Assembly: GCA_046313675.1 (NCBI GenBank) | Contig: JBKBXU010000080.1 | Coordinates: 1 to 15,219 of the forward strand | Direction of reading: 5' to 3' | From: JBKBXU01 sp046313675 | GTDB taxonomy: Bacteria; Bacteroidota; Bacteroidia; Cytophagales; Cytophagaceae | Length of the DNA: 15,219 bases | In this document: positions 1 to 7,835 of the stretch, in pieces | How the letters are laid out: each line of letters begins with the position of its first letter | Position numbering within the stretch: position 1 is the first letter of the stretch | Translations under genes and position numbers: made by a program | The notes under the pieces: generated by a model | What the model was told of the DNA's origin: nothing | Database searches by the model: none | The model's input: only the letters and a program-made list of their open reading frames with translations

Positions 1-129
1 TAATTTTTGAGAAAGAATAGAGACTGATTTTGGTGTGTCTTTTAGAGGAGCTACGAATTTAGAGTTTGCAGACTGATCTACTTTTAAAGATTCTTCTTGA
101 GTCGCTTTAGTATTAATTTTTTGTAATTT
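1..129 (-). pseudogene. TonB-dependent receptor plug-like fragment, no start, runs off left edge
   Basis: Read on the minus strand, bases 129 to 1 are open for 43 codons after a TAA at 132-130. The last part reads KFVAPLKDTPKSVSIL, which resembles the start of the plug domain of siderophore-type TonB-dependent receptors (pattern P-L-x-D-T-P-x-S-V-x-V/I). Such receptors are outer-membrane importers and need a signal peptide. None is present: there is no ATG in this frame, and no hydrophobic segment is coded in any frame between here and ricT. An ATG at 140-138 lies in another frame and could be joined only by a one-base indel in the A6 run near 121-127; even then no signal peptide results. It is therefore probably a 5'-truncated or rearranged remnant, or a gene hit by a frameshift or assembly error. 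The family call rests on a short stretch only. Confidence 0.45.
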
Positions 130-187
130 TTAAAATTCATATTTCGCCAAGGCTGTTGTTTAAATAAATTATATATAAAATAATAGG

Positions 188-1348
188 ATGGCATGTGGTT
201 CTTGTACTTCGGGAGGCTGTAGCACTGATAGCGCTGGCGGTTGTGGGAAAAACGGCAGCTGCAGTACCGGTGGCTGTAATAAGCTGAATACATTTGATTG
301 GTTAAGCAACATGGAGGACGATGGATATACCAACCGCTTCAATGTTGTAGAAGTAAGGTTCAAGGCTGGCCGCAAGGAATTCTTTCGTAATATAAATAAT
401 CTGGACATCACAACCGGTGATGCAATAATTGTTGAAATGCAGTCTGGCCACCACCTTGGTTACGTGGCCATGCAGGGTGAATTGGTTCGCCTTCAAATGA
501 AGAGAAAATCCATTGCTGATGATGGAAATATAAAACAGATTTATAGAGTAGCTACCCCTAAAGATCTTGAAAAATACGAATCTGCACGCAACAAAGAAAT
601 GGCTTGTCTGTTTAGAACCAGACAAATCATTCATGAGCAAAAATTGGAGATGAAATTAACGGATGTGGAATTCCAGGGAGATGGCACCAAGGCTACCTTC
701 TATTATTCTGCCGATGAACGTGTTGACTTTCGTGAATTAATTAAAGTGCTGGCTGGTGAGTTTAAAGTGCGGGTAGAAATGAAGCAGATAAGCCTGCGCC
801 AGGAAGCTGGCAGATTAGGCGGAATTGGAACTTGTGGAAGAGAATTATGTTGTTCTACCTGGATAGCAGACTTTAAAAGTGTCTCAACATCCGCAGCCCG
901 TTACCAGAATTTATCATTAAACCCGGCAAAGCTTTCCGGACAGTGTGGAAGGTTAAAATGCTGCCTAAACTACGAATTAGACACCTATATGGATGCTTTA
1001 AAAGGCATTCCTGAAGTGGAAGAGCCCTTACTGACTGAAAAAGGTAAAGCGGTTTTGCAAAAGACCGATATATTCAGAAGAGTCATGTGGTTTGGCTATA
1101 CCGACGAGACCCTCTGGCTTCCTGTATCAGTAGAAAGGGTTAATGAAATCCTTGAAATGAATAAAAAAGGCAAAAAACCTGCTTCCTTAGAAACCGATGA
1201 AGAAGAGTCCAAGGAGGACGTGAAAAAGAAGGAGCAAAATGACCTGGAAAGATTTGATGATAAATTCAAGAAGAAAAAAAAGAAAAAGAAAAGAAATAAC
1301 AACAACAGAAAACCTTCTCATAACAGAAATGACAATCCACAATCTTGA
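188..1348 (+). CDS. ricT: PSP1-domain protein RicT (YaaT-like)
   Basis: This is a 386-aa PSP1-family protein. In Bacillus the homologue RicT (YaaT) forms a complex with RicA and RicF that carries [4Fe-4S] clusters and affects RNA maturation; the role in Bacteroidota is not established. The N-terminus holds six cysteines (C3, C6, C11, C19, C25, C30) in Gly/Ser-rich spacers, followed by a conserved NKLNTFDWLSNM segment, as in other members from this phylum. The core has the family cysteines C216, C221, C222 (CGRELCC) and C253, C258, C259 (CGRLKCC), good candidates for cluster binding. The C-terminus is a low-complexity basic tail (K361-K368, then Arg/Asn-rich) that likely binds nucleic acid or is disordered. 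No Shine-Dalgarno sequence precedes the ATG. It heads a co-directional run and overlaps gldH by 20 nt. Confidence 0.9.
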   Translation: MACGSCTSGGCSTDSAGGCGKNGSCSTGGCNKLNTFDWLSNMEDDGYTNRFNVVEVRFKAGRKEFFRNINNLDITTGDAIIVEMQSGHHLGYVAMQGELVRLQMKRKSIADDGNIKQIYRVATPKDLEKYESARNKEMACLFRTRQIIHEQKLEMKLTDVEFQGDGTKATFYYSADERVDFRELIKVLAGEFKVRVEMKQISLRQEAGRLGGIGTCGRELCCSTWIADFKSVSTSAARYQNLSLNPAKLSGQCGRLKCCLNYELDTYMDALKGIPEVEEPLLTEKGKAVLQKTDIFRRVMWFGYTDETLWLPVSVERVNEILEMNKKGKKPASLETDEEESKEDVKKKEQNDLERFDDKFKKKKKKKKRNNNNRKPSHNRNDNPQS

Positions 1349-1847
1349 GAAAAAAACCAAAGAGATCTTTAGTATATCATTTGTAATTTCTACGTTATTT
1401 CTTTTTGTATTGCTATCAGGCTGCGACCCAGCCCGTGTGTATGAAACTAACCGAGAAGTATCAAATGATGCTTGGGCAATTAATGACACCCTTAGATTTG
1501 ATTTTGAAATAAATAAGCCCGATAAAAAATATAACATCTTCTACAACATACGATATACGGAGGATTACAATTTTTACAACATTTATATAAGTCATACCCT
1601 GAGAGATTCATCAGGAGTACCTATTGCCACAGTTAATCAGCCACAAAATATGGATCTGTTTGCTTCGACAACGGGAGCTCCACTTGGTAGTGGCTTTTCG
1701 AATTCCTATGACTACCGGATTAAGGTACTGCAGGATTTTACTTTCCCATATGCCGGCATGTACAGCATAAGTCTCAAGCAATTCATGCGAGAAGACCCTT
1801 TGCAAGGCATCAGAGCGGTAGGAATACGAATAGAAGAAGCTGAATAA
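1329..1847 (+). CDS. gldH: Gliding motility lipoprotein GldH
   Basis: A 172-aa lipoprotein matching GldH, required for gliding in Flavobacterium johnsoniae and associated with the Gld/type IX secretion machinery. The signal segment at residues 13-31 ends in a lipobox, LLSGC, giving a lipidated Cys32. The mature start, CDPARVYETNREVSNDAW, is characteristic of the family, and the length fits its usual size of about 160 residues. The frame stays open upstream to an ATG at 1239, but the ATG at 1329 puts the signal peptide near the N-terminus and is preferred. The gene begins inside the end of ricT and ends 1 nt before the next start, so translational coupling is likely. A PSP1 gene next to gldH is, from memory, a recurrent arrangement in this phylum. 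It shows motility or T9SS ancestry but not that the strain glides. Confidence 0.88.
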   Translation: MTIHNLEKKTKEIFSISFVISTLFLFVLLSGCDPARVYETNREVSNDAWAINDTLRFDFEINKPDKKYNIFYNIRYTEDYNFYNIYISHTLRDSSGVPIATVNQPQNMDLFASTTGAPLGSGFSNSYDYRIKVLQDFTFPYAGMYSISLKQFMREDPLQGIRAVGIRIEEAE

Positions 1848-1848
1848 A

Positions 1849-2475
1849 ATGAAAATACTACTGACGCTATCATTGGTATTTATTACCTTTCTTTCTCCAG
1901 GACAAAACCTGGATTTAAAAGCTATCCGGGAGCAGACAACGGAAGGAGCCGAATATTATAAACTAAAAGAAAGGTTTCTTCGTCACGACACACTCGAGTT
2001 ATCCGAATACCAAAGTCTTTATTATGGCTCCTTATTCCAGAATACCTATCAGCCAATCCAAATAGCGGCTTTAGAGGCCCGGATAAGGCAGAACAATTTT
2101 ACGGGCAATTATTATCAGGCAATCTCTCTTGCAGATAGCCTTCTGAGCCATTACCCTGTTAGCATTCAGGCTCTTTTTGAAAGATCCTTTGCCAGCCACA
2201 TGCTGGGAGACGATTACGAAGCCAGCCTATACCGCTTCAAATACAAAAACCTCATCAAAGGCATTTTAGAAGGAAATAATGGACGTACACAGGAAACAGC
2301 AATTCTGATCCTTTCCGAAACGGATGAGTATGAACTTTTAAAGTATTTAGATCTCAAGATCAAAAAGCAATATCAACTTTCACATCAGGGAAGAATATAT
2401 AATATGTATGACCTGAAGAAAAATGCTAAAAAAATTAAAACTATTTACTTTGACATTAGTTCTTATTCAAGATAA
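1849..2475 (+). CDS. DUF4919 family secreted protein
   Basis: A 208-aa protein with an N-terminal signal peptide (about residues 1-19, hydrophobic core LLTLSLVFITFL) and no lipobox cysteine, so probably periplasmic. The segment LSEYQSLYYGSLFQNTYQPI and the helical body match my recollection of DUF4919 proteins from Bacteroidota, which have no known function. The middle part (residues 80-130) is helical and somewhat TPR-like, with alternating short amphipathic stretches. It starts 1 nt after the gldH stop, so it is almost certainly co-transcribed and coupled with gldH. In Flavobacterium the gene after gldH is, as I recall, a penicillin-binding protein, so this neighbour is different. A role in motility is not supported by anything beyond position. 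Confidence 0.7.
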   Translation: MKILLTLSLVFITFLSPGQNLDLKAIREQTTEGAEYYKLKERFLRHDTLELSEYQSLYYGSLFQNTYQPIQIAALEARIRQNNFTGNYYQAISLADSLLSHYPVSIQALFERSFASHMLGDDYEASLYRFKYKNLIKGILEGNNGRTQETAILILSETDEYELLKYLDLKIKKQYQLSHQGRIYNMYDLKKNAKKIKTIYFDISSYSR

Positions 2476-2498
2476 TCATTATTAACTTTAGTTCCTAC

Positions 2499-3620
2499 AT
2501 GGAACAAACAACAACACTTAAGAAGTACACATTAATCCTTGCGTTTCTATTTTTAACTTTTGGAGGATTATATTTTGCCCGATCTTTTTTAATCCCCTTC
2601 TTTACAGCGACCTTAATTGCTATGCTGTTGCTGCCTGTGGCTCAATTTCTGGAGAAAAAAGGTTTGAACCGGGGATTTTCTATTTCCCTTTGCATCATTC
2701 TTCTTTTGCTTCTTGTATCCTTACTCATATTTTTGCTAAGTGCTCAGGTGCGGTTGTTTGCTGAAGACATCCCAGCATATCGCTTGACGGTGAATGAAAA
2801 ATTTACGGATCTAAGGGAATTTATAGCCAAAAATTTCCACATCACCCAGGAAGAACAAACTGCCTATTTACAAAATGAATTGGAAAACCTGCTTGTTTCT
2901 GCCACTGTCTATTTTAGAAGTGCCATTCTAATGACCAGTAATTTTTTAGTATCACTTTCAATCATTATATTTTACATCTTCTTTTTTCTTTTTTATCGAA
3001 ATAAATTCCACAAATTCATTTTGATGATAACCAAACCTGAAAGTCACAGCAGGACGATGTTTATAATACAAAGCTCCACCAGCATGACCATGTCCTACCT
3101 GGGCGGTGTATTGATTGTAGTCTCCATACTTACGGCTCTGAATTCAATTGGTCTTTGGATTATAGGTATTCCCCACCCCTTCTTTCTTGGTTTTATAGCT
3201 GCTCTTTTAAACATCATTCCTTTTATAGGCTCAGTTGTAGGTAGTATTATTCCAATGCTGGTAGCGTTTCTGACAATGGATTCTATTTGGTATATGGTAG
3301 CCGTAGGCATTCTGTTTACTACCATCCAAATGATTGAAAGTTATGTCCTAACACCCAAAATTACGGGAGGTAAAATCAGACTTAACCCTTTGGCTACTAT
3401 TGTGGCATTAATTGTGGGAGGCCTGCTTTGGGGCATAGCAGGTATGATCCTTTTTATCCCAATGTTGGGAATTTTAAAAGTATTATTCCGTCATATTGAG
3501 CACTTGAATCCATTTGCTTACCTTATAGGTGCAGAAACTGCTGATGATAAAGACAAGAAACAGCGTAAGCAGTTGATAAATTCATGGAAAAACCTTTTTA
3601 AGAAAGGTGCTAAAGCATAA
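2499..3620 (+). CDS. AI-2E family transporter (PF01594-type permease)
   Basis: A 373-aa polytopic inner-membrane protein of the AI-2E/PerM family. Hydrophobic segments occur near residues 10-45 (two), 55-82, 145-170, 200-260 (several) and 290-330, consistent with about eight helices. The family signature region YVLTPKITGGKIRLNP is present near the C-terminal third, and the soluble stretch at 85-140 is where the family has its periplasmic part. Members include an autoinducer-2 exporter, Na+/H+ antiporters and many proteins of unknown substrate, so the family name does not establish AI-2 transport here. The gene follows the DUF4919 gene by 23 nt. TAACTTTA at 2483-2490 resembles the Bacteroidota -7 box and could add a promoter. 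The stop codon lies inside the terminator hairpin. Confidence 0.88.
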   Translation: MEQTTTLKKYTLILAFLFLTFGGLYFARSFLIPFFTATLIAMLLLPVAQFLEKKGLNRGFSISLCIILLLLLVSLLIFLLSAQVRLFAEDIPAYRLTVNEKFTDLREFIAKNFHITQEEQTAYLQNELENLLVSATVYFRSAILMTSNFLVSLSIIIFYIFFFLFYRNKFHKFILMITKPESHSRTMFIIQSSTSMTMSYLGGVLIVVSILTALNSIGLWIIGIPHPFFLGFIAALLNIIPFIGSVVGSIIPMLVAFLTMDSIWYMVAVGILFTTIQMIESYVLTPKITGGKIRLNPLATIVALIVGGLLWGIAGMILFIPMLGILKVLFRHIEHLNPFAYLIGAETADDKDKKQRKQLINSWKNLFKKGAKA

Positions 3621-3658
3621 ACAAGGCAAAGATTTAGTCTTTGCCTTGTTTATGCTTT
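3612..3658. terminator. Bidirectional rho-independent terminator between convergent genes
   Basis: A perfect 21-bp inverted repeat: 3612-3632 pairs with 3638-3658, with a 5-nt loop. The outer bases are AAA/TTT, so each strand ends in a short U-run; the plus strand continues TTTTCTT. The hairpin contains the stop codon of the permease gene (3618-3620) and ends 2 nt before the stop codon of the minus-strand NifU-like gene. It should stop transcription from both sides. Confidence 0.8.
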
Positions 3659-3660
3659 TC

Positions 3661-4242
3661 TTATAAATTTTCCGCTACCACCTCTTTAACCTCAGGTATC
3701 ATCTTTTTCATTAGATTTTCTATACCTGCTTTTAAGGTGACTGTTGAAGAAGGGCAACCACTGCAAGAGCCTTGCAATAACACTTTTACCACACCGTCTT
3801 CAAAGGATCCGAAGCTTATAGCTCCTCCGTCCTGCTCCACCGCAGGTCGGATGTATTCATCAAGTAGTACTTTGATTTTCTGAACAATTTCCGGATCGTC
3901 ATCAGATATGGTAGCTACTTCAATTTCCTTCTTGAATAAAGGCTTCCCCTCTTCCAGATAACCCTTAATCAATTCTCTTAACATAGGAGAAACTTCATAC
4001 CAGTCTATGTCTTCTGCTTTTGTAACAGTAATAAAGTTTGCAGTTATAAAAACCCTCTTCACAAAAGAAAACCTAAAAATATCCAGGGCAAGAGGACAAT
4101 TTTCCGCTTCCTGCGGATTGGTGTAATCCACTACTCCTACTTCTAAAAGTGCCTGATTGGTCACAAATTTCAGGGAATTTGGATTGGGGCTGGATTCAGT
4201 ATATATATCGATGAATTTATTATTTTGTTCTTCCATGGTCAT
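3661..4242 (-). CDS. NifU-like Fe-S cluster scaffold/carrier (Nfu type)
   Basis: A 193-aa two-domain protein. Residues about 9-100 form an Nfu N-terminal domain (IYTESSPNPNSLKF). Residues about 118-190 form the NifU C-terminal domain, with IRPAVEQDGG at 131-140 and the cluster-binding motif C160-S-G-C163. Nfu proteins accept a [4Fe-4S] cluster, usually as a dimer bridged by the two CxxC pairs, and pass it to target enzymes in the cytoplasm. Both cysteines are present, so the protein should be functional. The second Met (ATG at 4236-4234) is an equally possible start. The gene stands alone, convergent with the permease and divergent from the lipoprotein gene. It lacks the other domains of classical NifU. 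Confidence 0.92.
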   Translation of the reverse strand: MTMEEQNNKFIDIYTESSPNPNSLKFVTNQALLEVGVVDYTNPQEAENCPLALDIFRFSFVKRVFITANFITVTKAEDIDWYEVSPMLRELIKGYLEEGKPLFKKEIEVATISDDDPEIVQKIKVLLDEYIRPAVEQDGGAISFGSFEDGVVKVLLQGSCSGCPSSTVTLKAGIENLMKKMIPEVKEVVAENL

Positions 4243-4383
4243 TCTTGGTTTATACTATAAAATTAAACATTTTTTACCAATATTTTATTCCAAAAGACCA
4301 AAGCTTGCTTTTATCTATGTTTTATCTTAACTTATAATGTTATTTTTCTTATAATTATTTTAATTTTTCAACCAATACATCCT
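4243..4383. other. AT-rich divergent intergenic region
   Basis: These 141 bases separate the NifU-like gene from the lipoprotein gene and must hold promoters for both. They are very AT-rich. Only partial matches to the Bacteroidota -7 box TAnnTTTG are visible (TATGTTTT near 4315 on the plus strand; TAATTTTA on the minus strand close to the NifU start). No clear operator or RNA structure was found. Confidence 0.4.
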
Positions 4384-5364
4384 ATGAAAAGCTTTTATAC
4401 CATTCTTTCAATTTTATTAATCTTTTCTTGTTCAAAGACTAAGGACCCTATAGGTCCTGAACTAATGACACCTTCATCGGAGTTCCGTATTCAGGAGGAT
4501 TTTTTGCCCGGAATTAATTCTATTGATTTTAATTCCCGTTCCCAATATTTTGTTGCCTACTTTAATGAAAGGGTAAGCTGGACAATCACTCTGATCGGGG
4601 AAGAATCAGGAGCTAAAAAAGTTATCAAAGGAGTATCAAAGGAAATTAATGAAGCTAACAGCAATTGGGATGGGGCGCAGGATGGAATTATATTCTTCAG
4701 AAATGAATCAGTCAAAGCCGTATTATCCTTTTATGGAAATACCAAAACTACAGAATGTGAATTTCGAATATCAAGAACAAAAACCTATGAAGGTGCTTCC
4801 CTATTGGGGAATGGCTTTGAAAACACGTTCAGGGAAGACAGTCCTTTATGGGGCTATAGCCCATATCCCTCTGCCTCTTATGGTTCAGTAGTGGAGTTTC
4901 CGGTAGTTCAGGGCAATTTTGCCTATATGCTATCAGGAAAGGACACAGATAACGACTATTGGATTTGTCAACTCAGGAGACGATACACCCAAAATCAATT
5001 ACCTGAAAACCCACAAGATGTCTGGATAAATGTGTATGTATACGGGAATGGAAATAACAATAGTATATTAAAAATTTCAGGCAAAGAAGATGATTTTGGG
5101 AATAATAATTACAATGATGCACGTGATGACTCCTGGGAACATGAGGTTAATCTAAGTCATACCGGATGGAAGCTTGTTTCAGTTAAATATTCAAACTTTA
5201 TCAGATCTACTGTAATCAATTATGGAGGGAATGGTAATAAAAAACAAGAGCCACATAAAATAAGATATATTGACTTTACTTTGCTGGCCTCCAATCCCGG
5301 AGGATCTGGTCAGGTTGTAATTGACTTTCCCATTATTACAGTCGAAAAACCATTTAAGCCTTAA
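4384..5364 (+). CDS. Unrecognised lipoprotein, likely beta-sandwich domains
   Basis: A 326-aa predicted lipoprotein of no family that I recognise. The signal peptide ends in IFSC, giving a lipidated Cys16. The region at about residues 55-130 has alternating hydrophobic strands with WTITLIGEESG, then N-W-D-G at 94-97, a layout like the FlgD-type Ig-like fold (strand, turn, WDG, strand). The part from about 135 to the end has D-Y-W, a D-rich segment (DDSWEHEVNLSHTGWKLVSV) and a final VVIDFPIITV strand, a pattern often seen in jelly-roll carbohydrate-binding-like domains. The fold statements are inference from strand pattern only. It may sit on the cell surface, but the region after Cys16 (SKTKDPIGPE) does not prove export. 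The gene is monocistronic between a divergent neighbour and a hairpin terminator. Confidence 0.7.
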   Translation: MKSFYTILSILLIFSCSKTKDPIGPELMTPSSEFRIQEDFLPGINSIDFNSRSQYFVAYFNERVSWTITLIGEESGAKKVIKGVSKEINEANSNWDGAQDGIIFFRNESVKAVLSFYGNTKTTECEFRISRTKTYEGASLLGNGFENTFREDSPLWGYSPYPSASYGSVVEFPVVQGNFAYMLSGKDTDNDYWICQLRRRYTQNQLPENPQDVWINVYVYGNGNNNSILKISGKEDDFGNNNYNDARDDSWEHEVNLSHTGWKLVSVKYSNFIRSTVINYGGNGNKKQEPHKIRYIDFTLLASNPGGSGQVVIDFPIITVEKPFKP

Positions 5365-5370
5365 TTGTAA

Positions 5371-5420
5371 AAGAGAGTGGAATAAAATTTTACACTAAAA
5401 GATATTTATTTCGCTCTCTT
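5371..5420. terminator. Long bidirectional hairpin terminator between convergent genes
   Basis: Bases 5371-5386 pair with 5405-5420 over 16 bp including two G-U pairs. Above an internal loop, 5388-5392 pairs with 5396-5400 around a 3-nt loop. It lies between the lipoprotein stop and the symporter stop. On the minus strand the hairpin is followed by a TTTT run, so it best fits termination of the batD-like/aroC/symporter operon. On the plus strand it is followed by TTGCTTT, which is weaker. Confidence 0.65.
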
Positions 5421-5460
5421 GCTTTAACCCTGAATGAAAAGTCCACTAAAGCAGCTATTC

Positions 5461-6750
5461 TTATAAGCCCTCTGAAGCTCTTACGCTTCCACCCTCTGCC
5501 TTATTCATCACTAAAGCAGCCGTTGCATCACCTGAAACGTTAACGACACTCCGACACATATCCAATATTCGATCAGGAGCCATTATTAAGGCAATTCCTG
5601 CTACCGGTACACCCACCGATTCCAAGACAATGACCAAAGTAATCATGCCTGCACCGGGAACACCTGCCGCTCCGATAGCTGACAAAGTAGCGGTCAAAAC
5701 AATAATTAACTGTTCCCCTAATGAAAGGTCAATTCCCATAGCCTGAGCAATAAAAACCGCAGCTACCGCCTGATATAAAGCTGTTCCATCCATATTGATG
5801 GTCGTTCCAAGAGGCAATACAAAGCCGGCAACATTATGCTTTACATTTAATTTACGTTCAACTCTTTCAAGTGTAACAGGTAATGTTGCACTACTGGAAC
5901 TGGTAGAAAACGCCACGAGAAATGCCGGTTTCATGGCCTGAAAAAACTCCGTATATTTAACACCCCCAAGTTTGATAAATATTGCCGGATAAACGACCAA
6001 TAACATAAGGATAAGTCCTAAAAAAACAGTTAATGAATAATACAGTAAAGCCATTAAAAGATGAGCATCTCCTGCCGTCTCCGTAATAAGTGCGGCCATC
6101 AAAGCAAAAACACCCAGAGGGGCAAATTTCATTATAAAGCCAACCATTTTTATCAACAGCTCATTTACCCCTTCAAAAAACTGCATGACTACCAATCCTT
6201 TTTCTGAGGGAATTTGTACAAGAGCAAGGCCGGCGAGTAAAGCAACAAAAACCACCTGCAACATTCTGGAATTGTCGGAAGTAGCAGCAAAAATATTATT
6301 GGGCACCATTTCTACTAATGGAGTCAGGGGAGAACGCCGGATTTCACGGGCTTGCTGAGCTTTCACCTCTACCCGGTCTCCATATCTTTCATACAGGCCG
6401 TGACTTAGCTCCTCGGGCATTCCTTTGCCTGGGCCAATTATGTTAACAACCACAAGGCCTAAAACTATAGCCAGAGAACCGGTTATAAGAAAAAATACAA
6501 TGGAGCGTATGCCTAAACGGCTAAGTTGTGCAACATCTTTTAGCTTCGACACCCCCGTGATAAGAGAAGCTATGATCAGGGGAATGGCAATCATTTGAAG
6601 AAGTTTGATAAATATCTCTCCAAAAGGTTGGATATAATTTAAGGTAAATTCCACCCATCCCAGTTGCAATGCCAGAAAACCCCATAGGATACCCAAACCT
6701 AAACCTATGATGATCCATCCGGGCAGCGATATGGTTCTAAAAATACTCAA
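5461..6750 (-). CDS. Dicarboxylate/amino acid:cation symporter (DAACS family, GltP/DctA-like)
   Basis: A 429-aa membrane protein of the glutamate/dicarboxylate symporter family, which imports acidic amino acids or C4-dicarboxylates with Na+ or H+. Family motifs are intact: the serine-rich TSSSSATLP hairpin loop (283-291), NMDGT (319-323), and the eighth-helix motif with D393, D397, R400, N404 and D408. R400 matches the arginine that in GltPh (R397) binds the substrate side-chain carboxylate, so an acidic substrate is likely; which one cannot be told. The start is TTG at 6750-6748: no ATG occurs before codon 53, which is inside the membrane domain, and the frame closes at a TAA just upstream. 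This TTG overlaps the aroC stop as TTGA, so translation probably depends on ribosomes ending aroC. It is the last gene of a three-gene operon. Confidence 0.93.
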   Translation of the reverse strand: MSIFRTISLPGWIIIGLGLGILWGFLALQLGWVEFTLNYIQPFGEIFIKLLQMIAIPLIIASLITGVSKLKDVAQLSRLGIRSIVFFLITGSLAIVLGLVVVNIIGPGKGMPEELSHGLYERYGDRVEVKAQQAREIRRSPLTPLVEMVPNNIFAATSDNSRMLQVVFVALLAGLALVQIPSEKGLVVMQFFEGVNELLIKMVGFIMKFAPLGVFALMAALITETAGDAHLLMALLYYSLTVFLGLILMLLVVYPAIFIKLGGVKYTEFFQAMKPAFLVAFSTSSSSATLPVTLERVERKLNVKHNVAGFVLPLGTTINMDGTALYQAVAAVFIAQAMGIDLSLGEQLIIVLTATLSAIGAAGVPGAGMITLVIVLESVGVPVAGIALIMAPDRILDMCRSVVNVSGDATAALVMNKAEGGSVRASEGL

Positions 6751-7835
6751 ATCAAAGAAGAGAGTTTTATCACTTTATTCCTCATATAAAAATCCACCAT
6801 AACCAATGCAGCCATAGCTTCTACAATAGGTACAGCACGAGGAACCACACATGGATCGTGACGGCCTTTTCCTGAGACAGTCACTAACTCTCCTTTAGAA
6901 TCTACCGAGGCCTGATCAATCATCAAGGTTGCAACAGGTTTAAATGCTATGTTAAAATAAATATCATCTCCATTGGAAATACCTCCCTGAACTCCTCCTG
7001 AATGATTGGTGGTAGTTTTTACCTTATCACCATCCATAACAAAGGGGTCGTTGTGCTGCGAACCATACAGCTTTACGCCTTCAAATCCACTTCCATATTC
7101 AAATCCTTTAACCGCATTTATGCTTAGCATAGCCTTGCCAAGTTCTGCATGCAATTTATCAAAAACAGGTTCACCCAAACCTACCGGGGAACCTTTGATC
7201 ACACAGGATACCACACCGCCCACCGTATCTCTGTTTTTCCTTGTCTCATCAATAAACTCAATCATTTTTTCCGCAATCTCCGCATCCGGGCAACGAATAA
7301 TATTATCTTCAGTTTTTGAAAGATCAAGTATATGATATGGTGTATCCAATTTAATAGGGCCGGTTTGTGATACATATGCCTGAATGCTAATTCCAATTTT
7401 CTCCAAAATTTTCTTAGCCACAGCCCCGGCTGCTACACGAGCAAGCGTTTCTCTGGCAGAACTTCTTCCGCCGCCTCTGTAATCACGATGGCCATACTTT
7501 TCCTGATAGGTAAAATCGGCGTGAGAAGGACGGTACTTGTCTGCTATATGCGAATAATCTTTGCTCCTGGCGTCAGCATTCCAAACCATCATGGCAATGG
7601 GCGTCCCCGTGGCACGGCCTTCAAATATTCCTGAAAGAATTTCAATGCGATCTTCTTCCTTCCTTTGTGTGGTTATTTTTGATTGCCCTGGTTTTCTTCT
7701 ATCCAATTCTTTTTGAATAAACTCCAGGTCTATTTCTAACCCGGCAGGGCAGCCATCAATCACTACGCCTACTGCGGCACCATGTGATTCTCCAAAGGTG
7801 CTTATTTTAAAAATCTTTCCGTAACTATTGCTCAT
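6747..7835 (-). CDS. aroC: Chorismate synthase
   Basis: A 362-aa enzyme (E. coli AroC is about 361 aa) that converts 5-enolpyruvylshikimate 3-phosphate to chorismate, the last step of the shikimate pathway, using reduced FMN. Conserved segments are present in order: FGESHGAAVGVVIDGCPAG near the N-terminus, RPSHADFTYQEKYGHRDYRG followed by GGRSSARETLARVAAGA, FEYGSGFEG, SGGVQGGISNGDDI, and GKGRHDPCVVPRAVPIVEAM near the C-terminus. The ATG at 7835-7833 overlaps the stop of the batD-like gene as ATGA, and its own TGA overlaps the TTG start of the symporter. No other aromatic-pathway gene is in the window. All signature segments look intact, so the enzyme should be active. Confidence 0.98.
   Translation of the reverse strand: MSNSYGKIFKISTFGESHGAAVGVVIDGCPAGLEIDLEFIQKELDRRKPGQSKITTQRKEEDRIEILSGIFEGRATGTPIAMMVWNADARSKDYSHIADKYRPSHADFTYQEKYGHRDYRGGGRSSARETLARVAAGAVAKKILEKIGISIQAYVSQTGPIKLDTPYHILDLSKTEDNIIRCPDAEIAEKMIEFIDETRKNRDTVGGVVSCVIKGSPVGLGEPVFDKLHAELGKAMLSINAVKGFEYGSGFEGVKLYGSQHNDPFVMDGDKVKTTTNHSGGVQGGISNGDDIYFNIAFKPVATLMIDQASVDSKGELVTVSGKGRHDPCVVPRAVPIVEAMAALVMVDFYMRNKVIKLSSLI

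Noticed and set aside
84..411. Minus-strand open frames over the ricT start, one with an ATG at 140-138
   Set aside because: They are antisense to the conserved Cys-rich ricT start, have low-complexity composition and no recognisable domain.
2499..3620. AI-2 quorum-sensing exporter role for the permease
   Set aside because: The family is broad and includes antiporters and unknown transporters; no luxS or other quorum gene is nearby.
5421..5452. GCTTTA/TAAAGC inverted repeat before the symporter stop
   Set aside because: Six-bp arms with a 20-nt loop; the neighbouring 5371-5420 hairpin already explains termination.
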